NCBI GenBank assembly: GCA_947442065.1
Contig: CANEUY010000004.1
Span: 1-41,723, forward strand
Direction: 5' to 3'
Length of the DNA: 41,723 bases
Origin: Verrucomicrobia subdivision 6 bacterium
GTDB lineage: Bacteria; Verrucomicrobiota; Verrucomicrobiia; Methylacidiphilales; Verrucolacustridaceae
Below the pieces are notes generated by a model that did not search any database, was not told where the DNA came from, and saw only the letters and a program-made list of their open reading frames with translations. Made by a program: the position numbers and the translations under genes. Position 1 is the stretch's first letter. Each line of letters begins with the position of its first letter. Below, in pieces: positions 10,200 through 18,839 of this stretch.

Positions 10200-11897
10200 C
10201 TATCGCCAAAGACTGCGACGAATCCCGAAGTAGGCAAAAACAAGACCCAGACCAAAATGAATCAATAAGATCCAAAGGGATATGGAGTAACTGGCGATCG
10301 GCGTTTCAGAAATCGCCCGGACCAGATCGTAAAACCGGGTGTCCCGAAGGGTTTGAAGGTATCCGGACCATGCCCAGTATGCACTGATGAGGGGTCGTAT
10401 GGCTCCGCCCATAAGATCAGGCAAAGCCAAGATGGCCCCGGAAAGGGGGAGTTGGAATCCGACAAGATAGAGGCTCCCCAAGGAAGCCTGTTCCGAAGAG
10501 GAGGTCCAACTGGAGATGGCCAGACACAGGGCCGTCACCGCGGCAGTCACCAGGAAAAAAGGTAAAAACTGGTTCAAGAGATTTCCTGGAAACTGGCAAA
10601 CAGCCCGAACAAAAAGAGTCATCCAAAGAGACTGAAAGGTGATGAGGATGGATAGAAAAAATCCCATTCCAAGAAGCGTCGCTCCCGGACGGAGTCCGGC
10701 CAGTTTCTCCTTTTCGAGAATCGGACGGTCTCCCACGACTTCGCGGGCGGAATTGTTGGATCCCATCAAGGCAAGAAGGATGACCTGAAACATGGCCAAC
10801 CCGCTGACCAAAGTCCCGATCCGGCTGGATTGAATGGTGAAAGCTAGGGTCTCGCGCAACTGGTCAACGATGCCGGTATCCGACGAGAGGGCCATGTTGC
10901 GAACGGAGGGGAGGCCCCGGTAGGCAAAGATTGTAACCACCACCGGAAAAACAAGAAGCAGGGAAAGCTGAAGAAAAACCTGGGCAGGGTCTCTTAGGAA
11001 GATCTTTAACCGACGTGAAAACCAGGTGCAGGCCTGCGAAAATAATCCGGGGAGGGAAAGGGCTTCCTCCTTTTCTTTCGACGTGATTCTGGATTCCAAT
11101 TCTCCCATCAGATTTTGCGGGGTGATCCCCGAAGGTTGAGGAAGGGTCACCCATTCTTGGGCCCAAAGGGCCGGCTCCCGTCGACTCAGGGCAGGGTAGA
11201 CATCCTCGGGTGTCGGAACGTTGAAATAACCCGTCAGATCCTGCGGACTCGCGGAATAGGCAAGTCTTCCGGCCGAAAGAACTGTGATGGAATCATATGC
11301 TTCCAGAAAACGCATGCTGTGAGTTACTAAAAGGACCAGTCGTCCATGTTCCTGGGCTAAGGAAGCCAGAAGGGCGGTGATTTCTTCCTCGGATTTTGGA
11401 TCCAGTCCGCTTGTCACCTCGTCTGCAAGAAGAAGGCTGGGTTGAGTGGTGAGTTCCATGGCGAGGGCCAGGCGCCGGAGTTGTCCGCCGGAAAGAACCC
11501 CGGCCCGACGATCCTGTAGTTCGGTCAATCCTGTTTCCTCTTGGACCTCCTCCACAATGCCTGCGATTTCCGAAGCGGAGCCTTTTCGGCGAAGGCGGGC
11601 CGAATAGATAAGATTTTCACGAACCGTAAGAAGAGGCTGGGTGCAACTGAATTGGGGGACGTAACCCAGTTCATGAGGAGGAAGATCCGTTTCCTCCAAA
11701 TTGTTTCCCTGCCATGAGATGGAGCCGGAGGTGTGGGGAATAATCCCTGCAATGACTTTCAATAAAGTGCTCTTTCCACATCCGGAGGGACCAATAATTG
11801 CTCCAAAATGAGATGCTGGGTACCACGCCGATATCCCAGAGAGCAGGGGAGGTTGCTCTGCATTCAAACTGAGCTCAATGGAATCAAGAACCAGCAC
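10200..11897 (-). CDS. ABC transporter, fused ATPase-permease (NBD-TMD order, ABC-2/ABCG-like half transporter)
   Basis: Walker A GPSGCGKST, signature LSGGQLRRLALA, Walker B LLLADEVTSGLDP, followed by a multi-TM ABC-2-type domain. Confidence 0.9.
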   Translation of the reverse strand: MLVLDSIELSLNAEQPPLLSGISAWYPASHFGAIIGPSGCGKSTLLKVIAGIIPHTSGSISWQGNNLEETDLPPHELGYVPQFSCTQPLLTVRENLIYSARLRRKGSASEIAGIVEEVQEETGLTELQDRRAGVLSGGQLRRLALAMELTTQPSLLLADEVTSGLDPKSEEEITALLASLAQEHGRLVLLVTHSMRFLEAYDSITVLSAGRLAYSASPQDLTGYFNVPTPEDVYPALSRREPALWAQEWVTLPQPSGITPQNLMGELESRITSKEKEEALSLPGLFSQACTWFSRRLKIFLRDPAQVFLQLSLLLVFPVVVTIFAYRGLPSVRNMALSSDTGIVDQLRETLAFTIQSSRIGTLVSGLAMFQVILLALMGSNNSAREVVGDRPILEKEKLAGLRPGATLLGMGFFLSILITFQSLWMTLFVRAVCQFPGNLLNQFLPFFLVTAAVTALCLAISSWTSSSEQASLGSLYLVGFQLPLSGAILALPDLMGGAIRPLISAYWAWSGYLQTLRDTRFYDLVRAISETPIASYSISLWILLIHFGLGLVFAYFGIRRSLWR

Positions 11898-11978
11898 CCT
11901 CCTAGAGAATCCTCTTCAAAGGGGAAAGGCAACGTGGAAAATTCTCCCTCATCCCGATCATTCTGCTACATCAAGGGA

Positions 11979-13406
11979 ATGCATCAGGCAAAACAGAAGC
12001 AAGCGAAAGGGAGTCGGTGGTGGATCTTGGGCGGACTTGCTGCCGGTCTTCTGGTTCTCGCTGTGGGCATTGGCGCATTGCTGCCGATCTGGGTTGTCCG
12101 TTGGCTTGGGGGAAAAGATTTCCAACGATTAGTCTCCCAGCAGGTTTCCTCCATTCTAAAAACTGAAGGGGAGTTTGAGCCGCTCGAATGGTCTTCCTTT
12201 TCTGTTTATTCCCCGGGTTTTATTAGTCGACCCGGTGCGGTAGGTCCTTGGCTGTGGAATATTCGTGAAATTCGAACAGAGATTTCTCCTCGACTGCTTT
12301 TTGACCGAATCCTCCGTTTCCCGGAAATCACCATGGGAAGTCTTGAGATCAAACCGGGCAGCTCGACCGCCCTGCCCTCGGAAATGAACTCCCGGACCGC
12401 CAGTTCGTCCGGTTCCAGTGGGGATCTCTTTCGCGATGTGCAGATCGGAAAGATTGAAGTCCTCGATTTTCGTCTTCGCCCCGGAGCAGCGACAAGCGGC
12501 TGGGGAATCCAAGGGACGCGGGTTCTTGTGAAGCCCGGCAAACAAAAAACCGAGTTTGAGCTGCAGAACGGTGAAATCCTGAATCCTTTCCCTTTCATCG
12601 GGCGAGTCGACTTGGTGAAGGCCAAGGGAAGGTATGTCGAGCCAACGATTTTTCTCACGGAACTGGAAATGAAGGGGAAAAATGGGGGGACATTACAGAT
12701 TTCCGGTGAGGGTGCACCCACCTCACCCCCCACTGCGCAAGGAAGTGTGTCTTGGAACAGGTGGCCTGTTCCTGGCGGGCGGATTGGGGTGGGGCTTTTC
12801 GAAGTTCTGGCGACCATGTCGGGAGAGTTTTCACTTCGTGAGTGGCGGCCGGGTGGCCCCGTAGGTAGCGGACAGGTTCGCCTTGTGGATGCCCGGCTCG
12901 AACCTGGCAAAGGATCGGAAACCATTCTTGGATTACTCGCGGCATTGACCGGGGAGGCCCGTTTACGCGGATGTCCACTGACGACAGCCCAAGCGACATG
13001 GGATTTGCAACCCGGGGTGTATGATGTCAGGGAGATTTTAGCGGAAGCCCCCGGACTTCTACGAGCCGTCGGCAGGGTTCGGGTAGTGGGCCAAAGCCTG
13101 AATGGACAGATTCAACTCGGATTGGAACAGAATCTAGGACAAAAGGTGAATGCCCTGACCGGGGGAGAATGCTTCACCCGAATGGAAGGAGGCTATCTTT
13201 ATCAATCCATTCAGATTTCAGGAACGTTGAATCAGCCTAAAAATGATCTCCAACCCCGTCTAACGATGGCTTTGACCCGCACCGCGATTCGCACAGGAGC
13301 CCAGATTTTCGAGAAAGCCGCGGGGGCCCAAGGGGGTGCGGGCGGCGATGCGGCAGGACAAGCCGTCAATGTACTAAAAACGCTCTTTGGCCCGGCCCCA
13401 AAGTAG
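11979..13406 (+). CDS. AsmA-like membrane-anchored envelope protein
   Basis: N-terminal TM (WWILGGLAAGLLVLAVGIGALLPIWVV) followed by a beta-rich AsmA/DUF748-like sequence; start at the internal ATG 11979. Confidence 0.65.
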   Translation: MHQAKQKQAKGSRWWILGGLAAGLLVLAVGIGALLPIWVVRWLGGKDFQRLVSQQVSSILKTEGEFEPLEWSSFSVYSPGFISRPGAVGPWLWNIREIRTEISPRLLFDRILRFPEITMGSLEIKPGSSTALPSEMNSRTASSSGSSGDLFRDVQIGKIEVLDFRLRPGAATSGWGIQGTRVLVKPGKQKTEFELQNGEILNPFPFIGRVDLVKAKGRYVEPTIFLTELEMKGKNGGTLQISGEGAPTSPPTAQGSVSWNRWPVPGGRIGVGLFEVLATMSGEFSLREWRPGGPVGSGQVRLVDARLEPGKGSETILGLLAALTGEARLRGCPLTTAQATWDLQPGVYDVREILAEAPGLLRAVGRVRVVGQSLNGQIQLGLEQNLGQKVNALTGGECFTRMEGGYLYQSIQISGTLNQPKNDLQPRLTMALTRTAIRTGAQIFEKAAGAQGGAGGDAAGQAVNVLKTLFGPAPK

Positions 13407-13415
13407 GCGTTTTTT
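13376..13415. terminator. Probable bidirectional intrinsic terminator between convergent genes
   Basis: AAAAACGC-T-CTTTGG-CCCGGCC-CCAAAG-TAG-GCGTTTTT hairpin with T-tract on both strands. Confidence 0.7.
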
Positions 13416-13881
13416 ATCCGTAGCTCTTAAAATACTTTTTCTTTTCTTCGTCCGGAGTCGGGGAGGGGGTGGGAGAGGAAATCGATGGCCCAGCAGAAGG
13501 TTTCGAGGGAGCTTGGGGCTCTTCTTTCGGCAACTCTTCGTCGAGTTCTGATAAATCCATCTGGGGTCCGCGGTCCGGCATCATCCCGACAGGAGTACCC
13601 CCGCTGGCTTCGACAAAAGCCAGTTGGACCTGCTGAAGAGCCTCGGTGATGATCTTTGTTTCCTGGGCAGACAAATTGCCCTCTGTCTTGATCCGAATGA
13701 GTTCGAGATGATCAATCATCATCTTGGCGGCCTGCAAGTTGGGGGGGAGACGGTCTCCTTCGGGTGTCGGGAGTCGACCAAGGACGTAGAGAATATTCTG
13801 AGCCTGAACCATGACGAACTGGACAAAGCGTTTCGTCATCTCAGAGCTTAACGCGGGGTTGCTTTTTTGGATTTCAGCCAT
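13414..13881 (-). CDS. DUF1844 domain-containing protein
   Basis: MTKRFVQFVMVQAQNILYVLGRLPTPEGDRLPPNLQAAKMMIDHLELIRIKTEGNLSAQE is typical of DUF1844. Confidence 0.85.
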   Translation of the reverse strand: MAEIQKSNPALSSEMTKRFVQFVMVQAQNILYVLGRLPTPEGDRLPPNLQAAKMMIDHLELIRIKTEGNLSAQETKIITEALQQVQLAFVEASGGTPVGMMPDRGPQMDLSELDEELPKEEPQAPSKPSAGPSISSPTPSPTPDEEKKKYFKSYG

Positions 13882-13883
13882 GG

Positions 13884-14369
13884 CTAAGCCTTTTTCAATT
13901 TCGAGGAAGACCTGGACTTGCGGTTACGGGCGCCTTTTTGGCGTGGCGAGATTTTGCGCTGAGGGGAGCGACGGCGAAGAACCATGATTTTGGGTTGAAA
14001 GGGGCTGTCAAACGCCTCGGTGAATGTCCAAATTTCCTGAAAATCATCCGGTTGATCAGTTTCGCTTTTTCCCAGGATTCCATATTGGACCAGTTGGAAA
14101 ACAATGTCCCCTACCTGCGAGCAGTTTTGAATTCCCCATTCATTGAGGACTGTTTTGGCCATCGGACCGAATTCCTGAAGGGCCAGATGTCGAAATCCGT
14201 CCAGAAGCTCATTGCCCTTGACGTGGGAGGGGGTCTTTTCGTCCTTACGACCAAGCCTTTGGATGGAATGATCCAGGCAACGCCGGATAAAATCGTACGC
14301 GGCAGGGGAAAATCTCGCATCGGATTTCCGGATCTTCTCGACCGCCTGCTCAAAGGAAAACTGAGTCAC
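13884..14369 (-). CDS. Minf_1886 family protein (Planctomycetes/Verrucomicrobia conserved hypothetical)
   Basis: FSFEQAVEKIRKSDARFSPAAYDFIRRCLDHSI...GNELLDGFRHLALQEFGPMAKTVLNEWGI resembles the Minf_1886/Plancto_Ver conserved family; GTG start. Confidence 0.82.
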   Translation of the reverse strand: MTQFSFEQAVEKIRKSDARFSPAAYDFIRRCLDHSIQRLGRKDEKTPSHVKGNELLDGFRHLALQEFGPMAKTVLNEWGIQNCSQVGDIVFQLVQYGILGKSETDQPDDFQEIWTFTEAFDSPFQPKIMVLRRRSPQRKISPRQKGARNRKSRSSSKLKKA

Positions 14370-14408
14370 CCTGAAATCATGATGGAAAGACGGCTTTTTG
14401 TCTATGGG

Positions 14409-14513
14409 TTACGCGCCATGCCGCCACCAACACCATCCTGCAATTAAGACGATTCCCCATCCAAGAAGGAGAAGGATCTTTCTTTCCCGTTTTCTCAGAG
14501 ACCAAATCTTCAC
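14409..14513 (-). CDS. Putative 34-aa single-TM membrane miniprotein
   Basis: GTG start overlaps the leuS TGA (GTGA); translates to MKIWSLRKRERKILLLLGWGIVLIAGWCWWRHGA. Not in the supplied ORF track. Confidence 0.5.
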   Translation of the reverse strand: MKIWSLRKRERKILLLLGWGIVLIAGWCWWRHGA

Positions 14514-16981
14514 GGGCAAATCAGATTCACGATCCGTCCTGGGACAATAATGATCTTCTGGATGCTTTTCCCGCCGGTCCAGGCCTCCAAATCGGAATGG
14601 CCACGGATCATGGATTCAATTTCCTCCCTTGTAGCCTGAGGATGGATTTGAATCTTTCCCTTTAGACGGCTGTTCACTTGGACTGGAAGTTCCAAGATAT
14701 CATCCTGCAGATCTTCCGCTCGGTAGGACGGCCATTCCGCCAAGCTCACCAGACCCTTACCCCCCAGGCGCTGGTGGACCTCCTCTGCGAGGTGCGGGGC
14801 AAAGGGTGAGAGTAGGCGGGCAAGATGCAGGAGGGCCCCCTTCGGTCGCTTGGGTAGCGAGGTCAAATGATTCACGAGAATCATCAGAGCCGAAATGGCC
14901 GTGTTCAGTTGAAGCCCTTCAATGTCCGTGGTGACCTTGGCGGTGGCCTTAGCCAAAGCACGGGTTGTTTCCTTGTCAGGGGCGTCCTCGCTGAGATGCG
15001 TCGATGGAACCCATTCTCCCGTATCCGTCTCCTCGCACACGAGACGCCAGATTCTGGACAGGAATCGAACGGCACCTTCCATGCCTTTCGAGCTCCATGG
15101 CTTCATCTGCTCGAGGGGTCCCATGAACATTTCGAAAACCCGAAGTGCGTCGGCCCCGTGTTCGGCGATCACCTCGTCGGGATTGACCACATTCCCGACC
15201 GATTTGGACATCTTGCGGTTGTCCTCTCCAAGAATGATTCCTTGATTTACCAATCTTCGGAAGGGCTCGGGCTGCGAAACCAGCTGAAGATCAAAAAGGA
15301 CCTTATGCCAGAATCGCGCGTACAAGAGATGAAGCACGGCGTGCTCGGCTCCCCCCACGTAAAGATCCACTCCGCCGCCTCCCATCCAATACTTCTCGGC
15401 CTGAGCCCCCCAGGAGGCCTGGTCGTTCCGTGGGTCGCAGAAACGAAGATAGTACCAACAGGAACCGGCCCACTGGGGCATGGTGTTTGTTTCCCGAGTC
15501 CGGCCGTCGGGCATGATTCGCCATGAATTTGCCTTGGCGAGGGGCGGTTCGCCGGAAGGGGATGGTTGATAATCGCTCAGTTCGGGAAGGGTGAGGGGCA
15601 AATCGCAATCCGAAAGGGGTTCATGCGTTTCCCCTCGCCAAAGAATCGGGAAAGGTTCTCCCCAGTATCGTTGGCGCGAAAAAAGCCAGTCGCGCAATTT
15701 GTAGCGGACTTGATGGCGACCCTGGCCCTTTTTCTCAAGCCATTCTGTCATTCGAATTTTGGCTTCGGGGGTTTTGAGTCCATCGAGGAAACCGGAATCA
15801 ACATTGATCCCGTCGTCGGCGAAACACCCGGCTTCGGATTTTCCAGATTCGGGACGGATGACGTGCCGGATAGGTAGGCTGAATTTTTCGGCGAATTCGA
15901 AATCACGCTCGTCGTGAGCCGGAACAGCCATGACGGCGCCCGTTCCATAGGAGGCGAGGACATAGTCCGCCACCCAGATGGGGATTTTCTCCCCATTGAC
16001 CGGATTCACCACGAAGGAACCAAGGGGTGTGCCGGTTTTTGTTTTGGCAAGTTCCGTGCGCTCAAGGTCCGACTTGGAGGCACTTTCCTGACGATATTTC
16101 TCCACCGATTCCCGTTGGGCAGGGGAAGTCAGGGAAGAAACCAGCGGGTGTTCGGGTGCCAGAACGACATAAGTCGCCCCGAAAAGGGTGTCAGGGCGTG
16201 TGGTATAGACAGTGATCTTTTCGTCGGAACCCACCAAGGTGAAATCTACCTCCGCACCTTCACTTTTACCGATCCAGTTCCGCTGCATTTCTTTCAGGGA
16301 TTCAGGCCACTCCAGGAGGTCAAGATCCTGAAGGAGTCTTTCGGCATAGGCCGTGATCTTCAGCATCCACTGACGCATGGGGCGACGCTCGACGGGATGG
16401 TTGCCTCTTTCGGAGCGGGGACCCTCGGGGGTCGTCAGGACCTCTTCATTTGCGAGGACTGTTCCAAGGGCAGGGCAGTACCAAACGGGGGCTTCGGCCA
16501 CATAGGCGAGACCCTTATTGTAAAGTTTAAGAAAAATCCATTGGGTCCAACGAAAATACTTGGGATCGGTGGTGTCGATTTCGCGGGACCAGTCGTAACT
16601 GAATCCCATGGCCTGAATTTGACGACGGAAGTTATCGATGTTCTTTTTGGTCGTGAGGCGAGGGTGGGTACCGGTCTGCACGGCATGCTGTTCCGCAGGA
16701 AGCCCGAAGGCGTCCCATCCCATGGGATGCAAAACATTGTGGCCCCGCATTCGCCAGTAACGGGAGATAATATCTGTCGCGGTATATCCCTCCAGATGCC
16801 CGACATGGAGGCCGGCACCCGACGGATAGGGAAACATATCGAGGATGTATTTTTTTGGCTTCTCCGACCCGGCTTCGCCCGGTTGAGCCGCCCGAAAACA
16901 ATCCGCCTGAGCCCACGCTTTTTGCCAAGAGGGCTCAATTTGTGCAAAGGGATAGGGCGCGCGAGTTGGCATATGGAGCAA
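14510..16981 (-). CDS. leuS: Leucyl-tRNA synthetase
   Basis: YPSGAGLHVGHLEGYTATDI (HIGH region), KMSKSVGNVVNP motif, full-length editing domain. Start may be 16972 (MPTRAPYPF). Confidence 0.97.
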   Translation of the reverse strand: MLHMPTRAPYPFAQIEPSWQKAWAQADCFRAAQPGEAGSEKPKKYILDMFPYPSGAGLHVGHLEGYTATDIISRYWRMRGHNVLHPMGWDAFGLPAEQHAVQTGTHPRLTTKKNIDNFRRQIQAMGFSYDWSREIDTTDPKYFRWTQWIFLKLYNKGLAYVAEAPVWYCPALGTVLANEEVLTTPEGPRSERGNHPVERRPMRQWMLKITAYAERLLQDLDLLEWPESLKEMQRNWIGKSEGAEVDFTLVGSDEKITVYTTRPDTLFGATYVVLAPEHPLVSSLTSPAQRESVEKYRQESASKSDLERTELAKTKTGTPLGSFVVNPVNGEKIPIWVADYVLASYGTGAVMAVPAHDERDFEFAEKFSLPIRHVIRPESGKSEAGCFADDGINVDSGFLDGLKTPEAKIRMTEWLEKKGQGRHQVRYKLRDWLFSRQRYWGEPFPILWRGETHEPLSDCDLPLTLPELSDYQPSPSGEPPLAKANSWRIMPDGRTRETNTMPQWAGSCWYYLRFCDPRNDQASWGAQAEKYWMGGGGVDLYVGGAEHAVLHLLYARFWHKVLFDLQLVSQPEPFRRLVNQGIILGEDNRKMSKSVGNVVNPDEVIAEHGADALRVFEMFMGPLEQMKPWSSKGMEGAVRFLSRIWRLVCEETDTGEWVPSTHLSEDAPDKETTRALAKATAKVTTDIEGLQLNTAISALMILVNHLTSLPKRPKGALLHLARLLSPFAPHLAEEVHQRLGGKGLVSLAEWPSYRAEDLQDDILELPVQVNSRLKGKIQIHPQATREEIESMIRGHSDLEAWTGGKSIQKIIIVPGRIVNLICP

Positions 16982-17006
16982 GAGGAGATATTAAACGCAA
17001 AGCCCC

Positions 17007-17651
17007 ATGCCAAGTCGAACCTCCCTTCAACGTCCCATTTTGTGGATTGCGACGCGTAACCGCGGCAAAACCCGCGAGTTCCAGAGTCTTTTGGGTAATC
17101 GATGGCAAGTGCGTGATCTCCACGCCTTGCCGCGGATGAAGGAAATTCGAGAAACAGGCAGAACATTTTTATGCAATGCCAAGATCAAGGCCATGGCTGT
17201 CAGTCGGGCTCTGCCGGAGCGCTTGGTTTTAGCGGATGACAGCGGTTTGGTGGTCCCATTCTTGGATGGAAAGCCGGGGGTACGGTCCGCCCGTTTTTCA
17301 GGACCCCGAGCCACCAACGAAAGCAATCGAACGAAGCTCTTGAAAATGATGAAAAAGACACCCAAGAACCAACGTAAGGCCTATTTCCAGGCCACCTTGG
17401 TCTTGGCCCGATCCGGTCGTGTTTTAGGGGTCCAAACGGGTCGTGTCTGGGGCCGGATCACGGAATCCGAGCTTGGAAACGCAGGGTTTGGATATGATCC
17501 GATTTTTCAACCCGTGGGATTCAGTAAGACATTCGGACAGCTCTCTGAGAGAACCAAGGATCAGATCAGCCACCGAGCCAAGGCCGCGAAGGGAATACGA
17601 AAGCTATTGAGCAAGTATCAAGGTCTTGCAGCAGCTACATGTCATATTTGA
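17007..17651 (+). CDS. rdgB: XTP/dITP diphosphatase (RdgB/HAM1 family)
   Basis: WIATRNRGKTREFQSLL, LADDSGLVV, PGVRSARFSG, GFGYDPIFQP motifs. Confidence 0.94.
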   Translation: MPSRTSLQRPILWIATRNRGKTREFQSLLGNRWQVRDLHALPRMKEIRETGRTFLCNAKIKAMAVSRALPERLVLADDSGLVVPFLDGKPGVRSARFSGPRATNESNRTKLLKMMKKTPKNQRKAYFQATLVLARSGRVLGVQTGRVWGRITESELGNAGFGYDPIFQPVGFSKTFGQLSERTKDQISHRAKAAKGIRKLLSKYQGLAAATCHI

Positions 17652-17698
17652 TACAATATTTATTGTGCGACAAATACGGCTCCAAAGCAATATATTCT

Positions 17699-18835
17699 TT
17701 ATCTGATCAGTCCCCAACGTTTCGTGATGGGCCAATAAACAAAAGCGCCTTTCCCAATCAGGTTTGCAGCCGGTACGGGCCCCCAACCCCTGCTGTCGAA
17801 GCTGTTCGGACTGTTATCTCCCATCGCCCAATAATCTTTTGCAGGAACCTGAAATTGATCGTTCGGATTGGTTAAATAGGTCTGCCCAAAAGTGTAACCC
17901 GGATAACCATCTTTTTGGCCTGCGACACGTCGGCATGCCAAGGCCTCGGCGGGTGCGCCGTTGATCCAGACTTCAGGTGGATTGACCCGAAGAAGATCAC
18001 CCCCCAGAGCCACACAACGTTTGATGTAATACTGGGATCCTTCAATCCCGCGTAAACGCAGGCCTGATTCGATGCCATCGATGCGTTCAGTGGTGAAAAC
18101 AAAGGTTTCCGCCCTTTCGGGCTTACGGAAGTGATAGATCATCTTGTTTACAAACAAATGATCTCCGGTGGCTGAACTAAAATTGGCGAGAACTTCCCCT
18201 TCCCTGACCGAATCACCGGATCGGACTTTGAGACCGCCTTCCCGCGCTTCCTGAAGGGATGTCCATAAAATCTCTTTCCAGTTGTCAGACACGATTTCCG
18301 TGGTGGTCCATGGAATGAACCCAGCCAGGCGAGCTTCCCGAACGGACAAAATCTGCCCATTCCGAGGCGCAACTGCCCGATGATAAGTTTTTCCCTCCAG
18401 CACAAAGTCCAGCAACCGGAAAAAGATTCCAGGCGGTTGATTCTGTTCCGGTTGATTAAGGATCCCAAGCAACGTCGGTCGCATGGAATGGGTCGGTATT
18501 TTGAACGGTTGAAGAAAATACGCCCTTACCCCGAGGGCCAGAGCAATCGCCACCAGGGCCACTTCGGCATTCTCCCTTCGCCCATGGTGACGGTCGGTCT
18601 TCAAAAGGTCTCCGTATTGCTTCTCTAACTCCCCCAGAAGCAGTCGCCGCCGATCGGATTTCGTTCGAAAATGTAATGCCTCCCGAGTGAGATTTCTGGC
18701 TTCATTTAAGCGCCCAAGAACCTTTTCCGGCAGCTTATCCCGACCGTAACGGACGCGTTTGGCCAAAAAGTGACTGATCGCCTGGAGTTGTTTTCTCTCC
18801 TCCTTGGCCTTGCCGAAATAAAGAAAATCAAACAT
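17699..18835 (-). CDS. lepB: Signal peptidase I with extended N-terminus and large insertion
   Basis: Catalytic Ser motif IPTHSMRPTL, Lys motif QYYIKRCVALGGD, C-terminal YWAMGDNSPNSFDSRGWGPV. Confidence 0.93.
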   Translation of the reverse strand: MFDFLYFGKAKEERKQLQAISHFLAKRVRYGRDKLPEKVLGRLNEARNLTREALHFRTKSDRRRLLLGELEKQYGDLLKTDRHHGRRENAEVALVAIALALGVRAYFLQPFKIPTHSMRPTLLGILNQPEQNQPPGIFFRLLDFVLEGKTYHRAVAPRNGQILSVREARLAGFIPWTTTEIVSDNWKEILWTSLQEAREGGLKVRSGDSVREGEVLANFSSATGDHLFVNKMIYHFRKPERAETFVFTTERIDGIESGLRLRGIEGSQYYIKRCVALGGDLLRVNPPEVWINGAPAEALACRRVAGQKDGYPGYTFGQTYLTNPNDQFQVPAKDYWAMGDNSPNSFDSRGWGPVPAANLIGKGAFVYWPITKRWGLIR

Positions 18836-18839
18836 TCGA

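Noticed and set aside
11808-11978. Upstream extension of the AsmA-like ORF
   Set aside because: Overlaps the start of the divergent ABC transporter gene and lacks protein-like character; the TM-containing start at 11979 fits better.
15914-17059. 381-aa ORF on + strand
   Set aside because: Antisense to leuS, which has full synthetase motifs; shadow ORF in GC-rich coding DNA.
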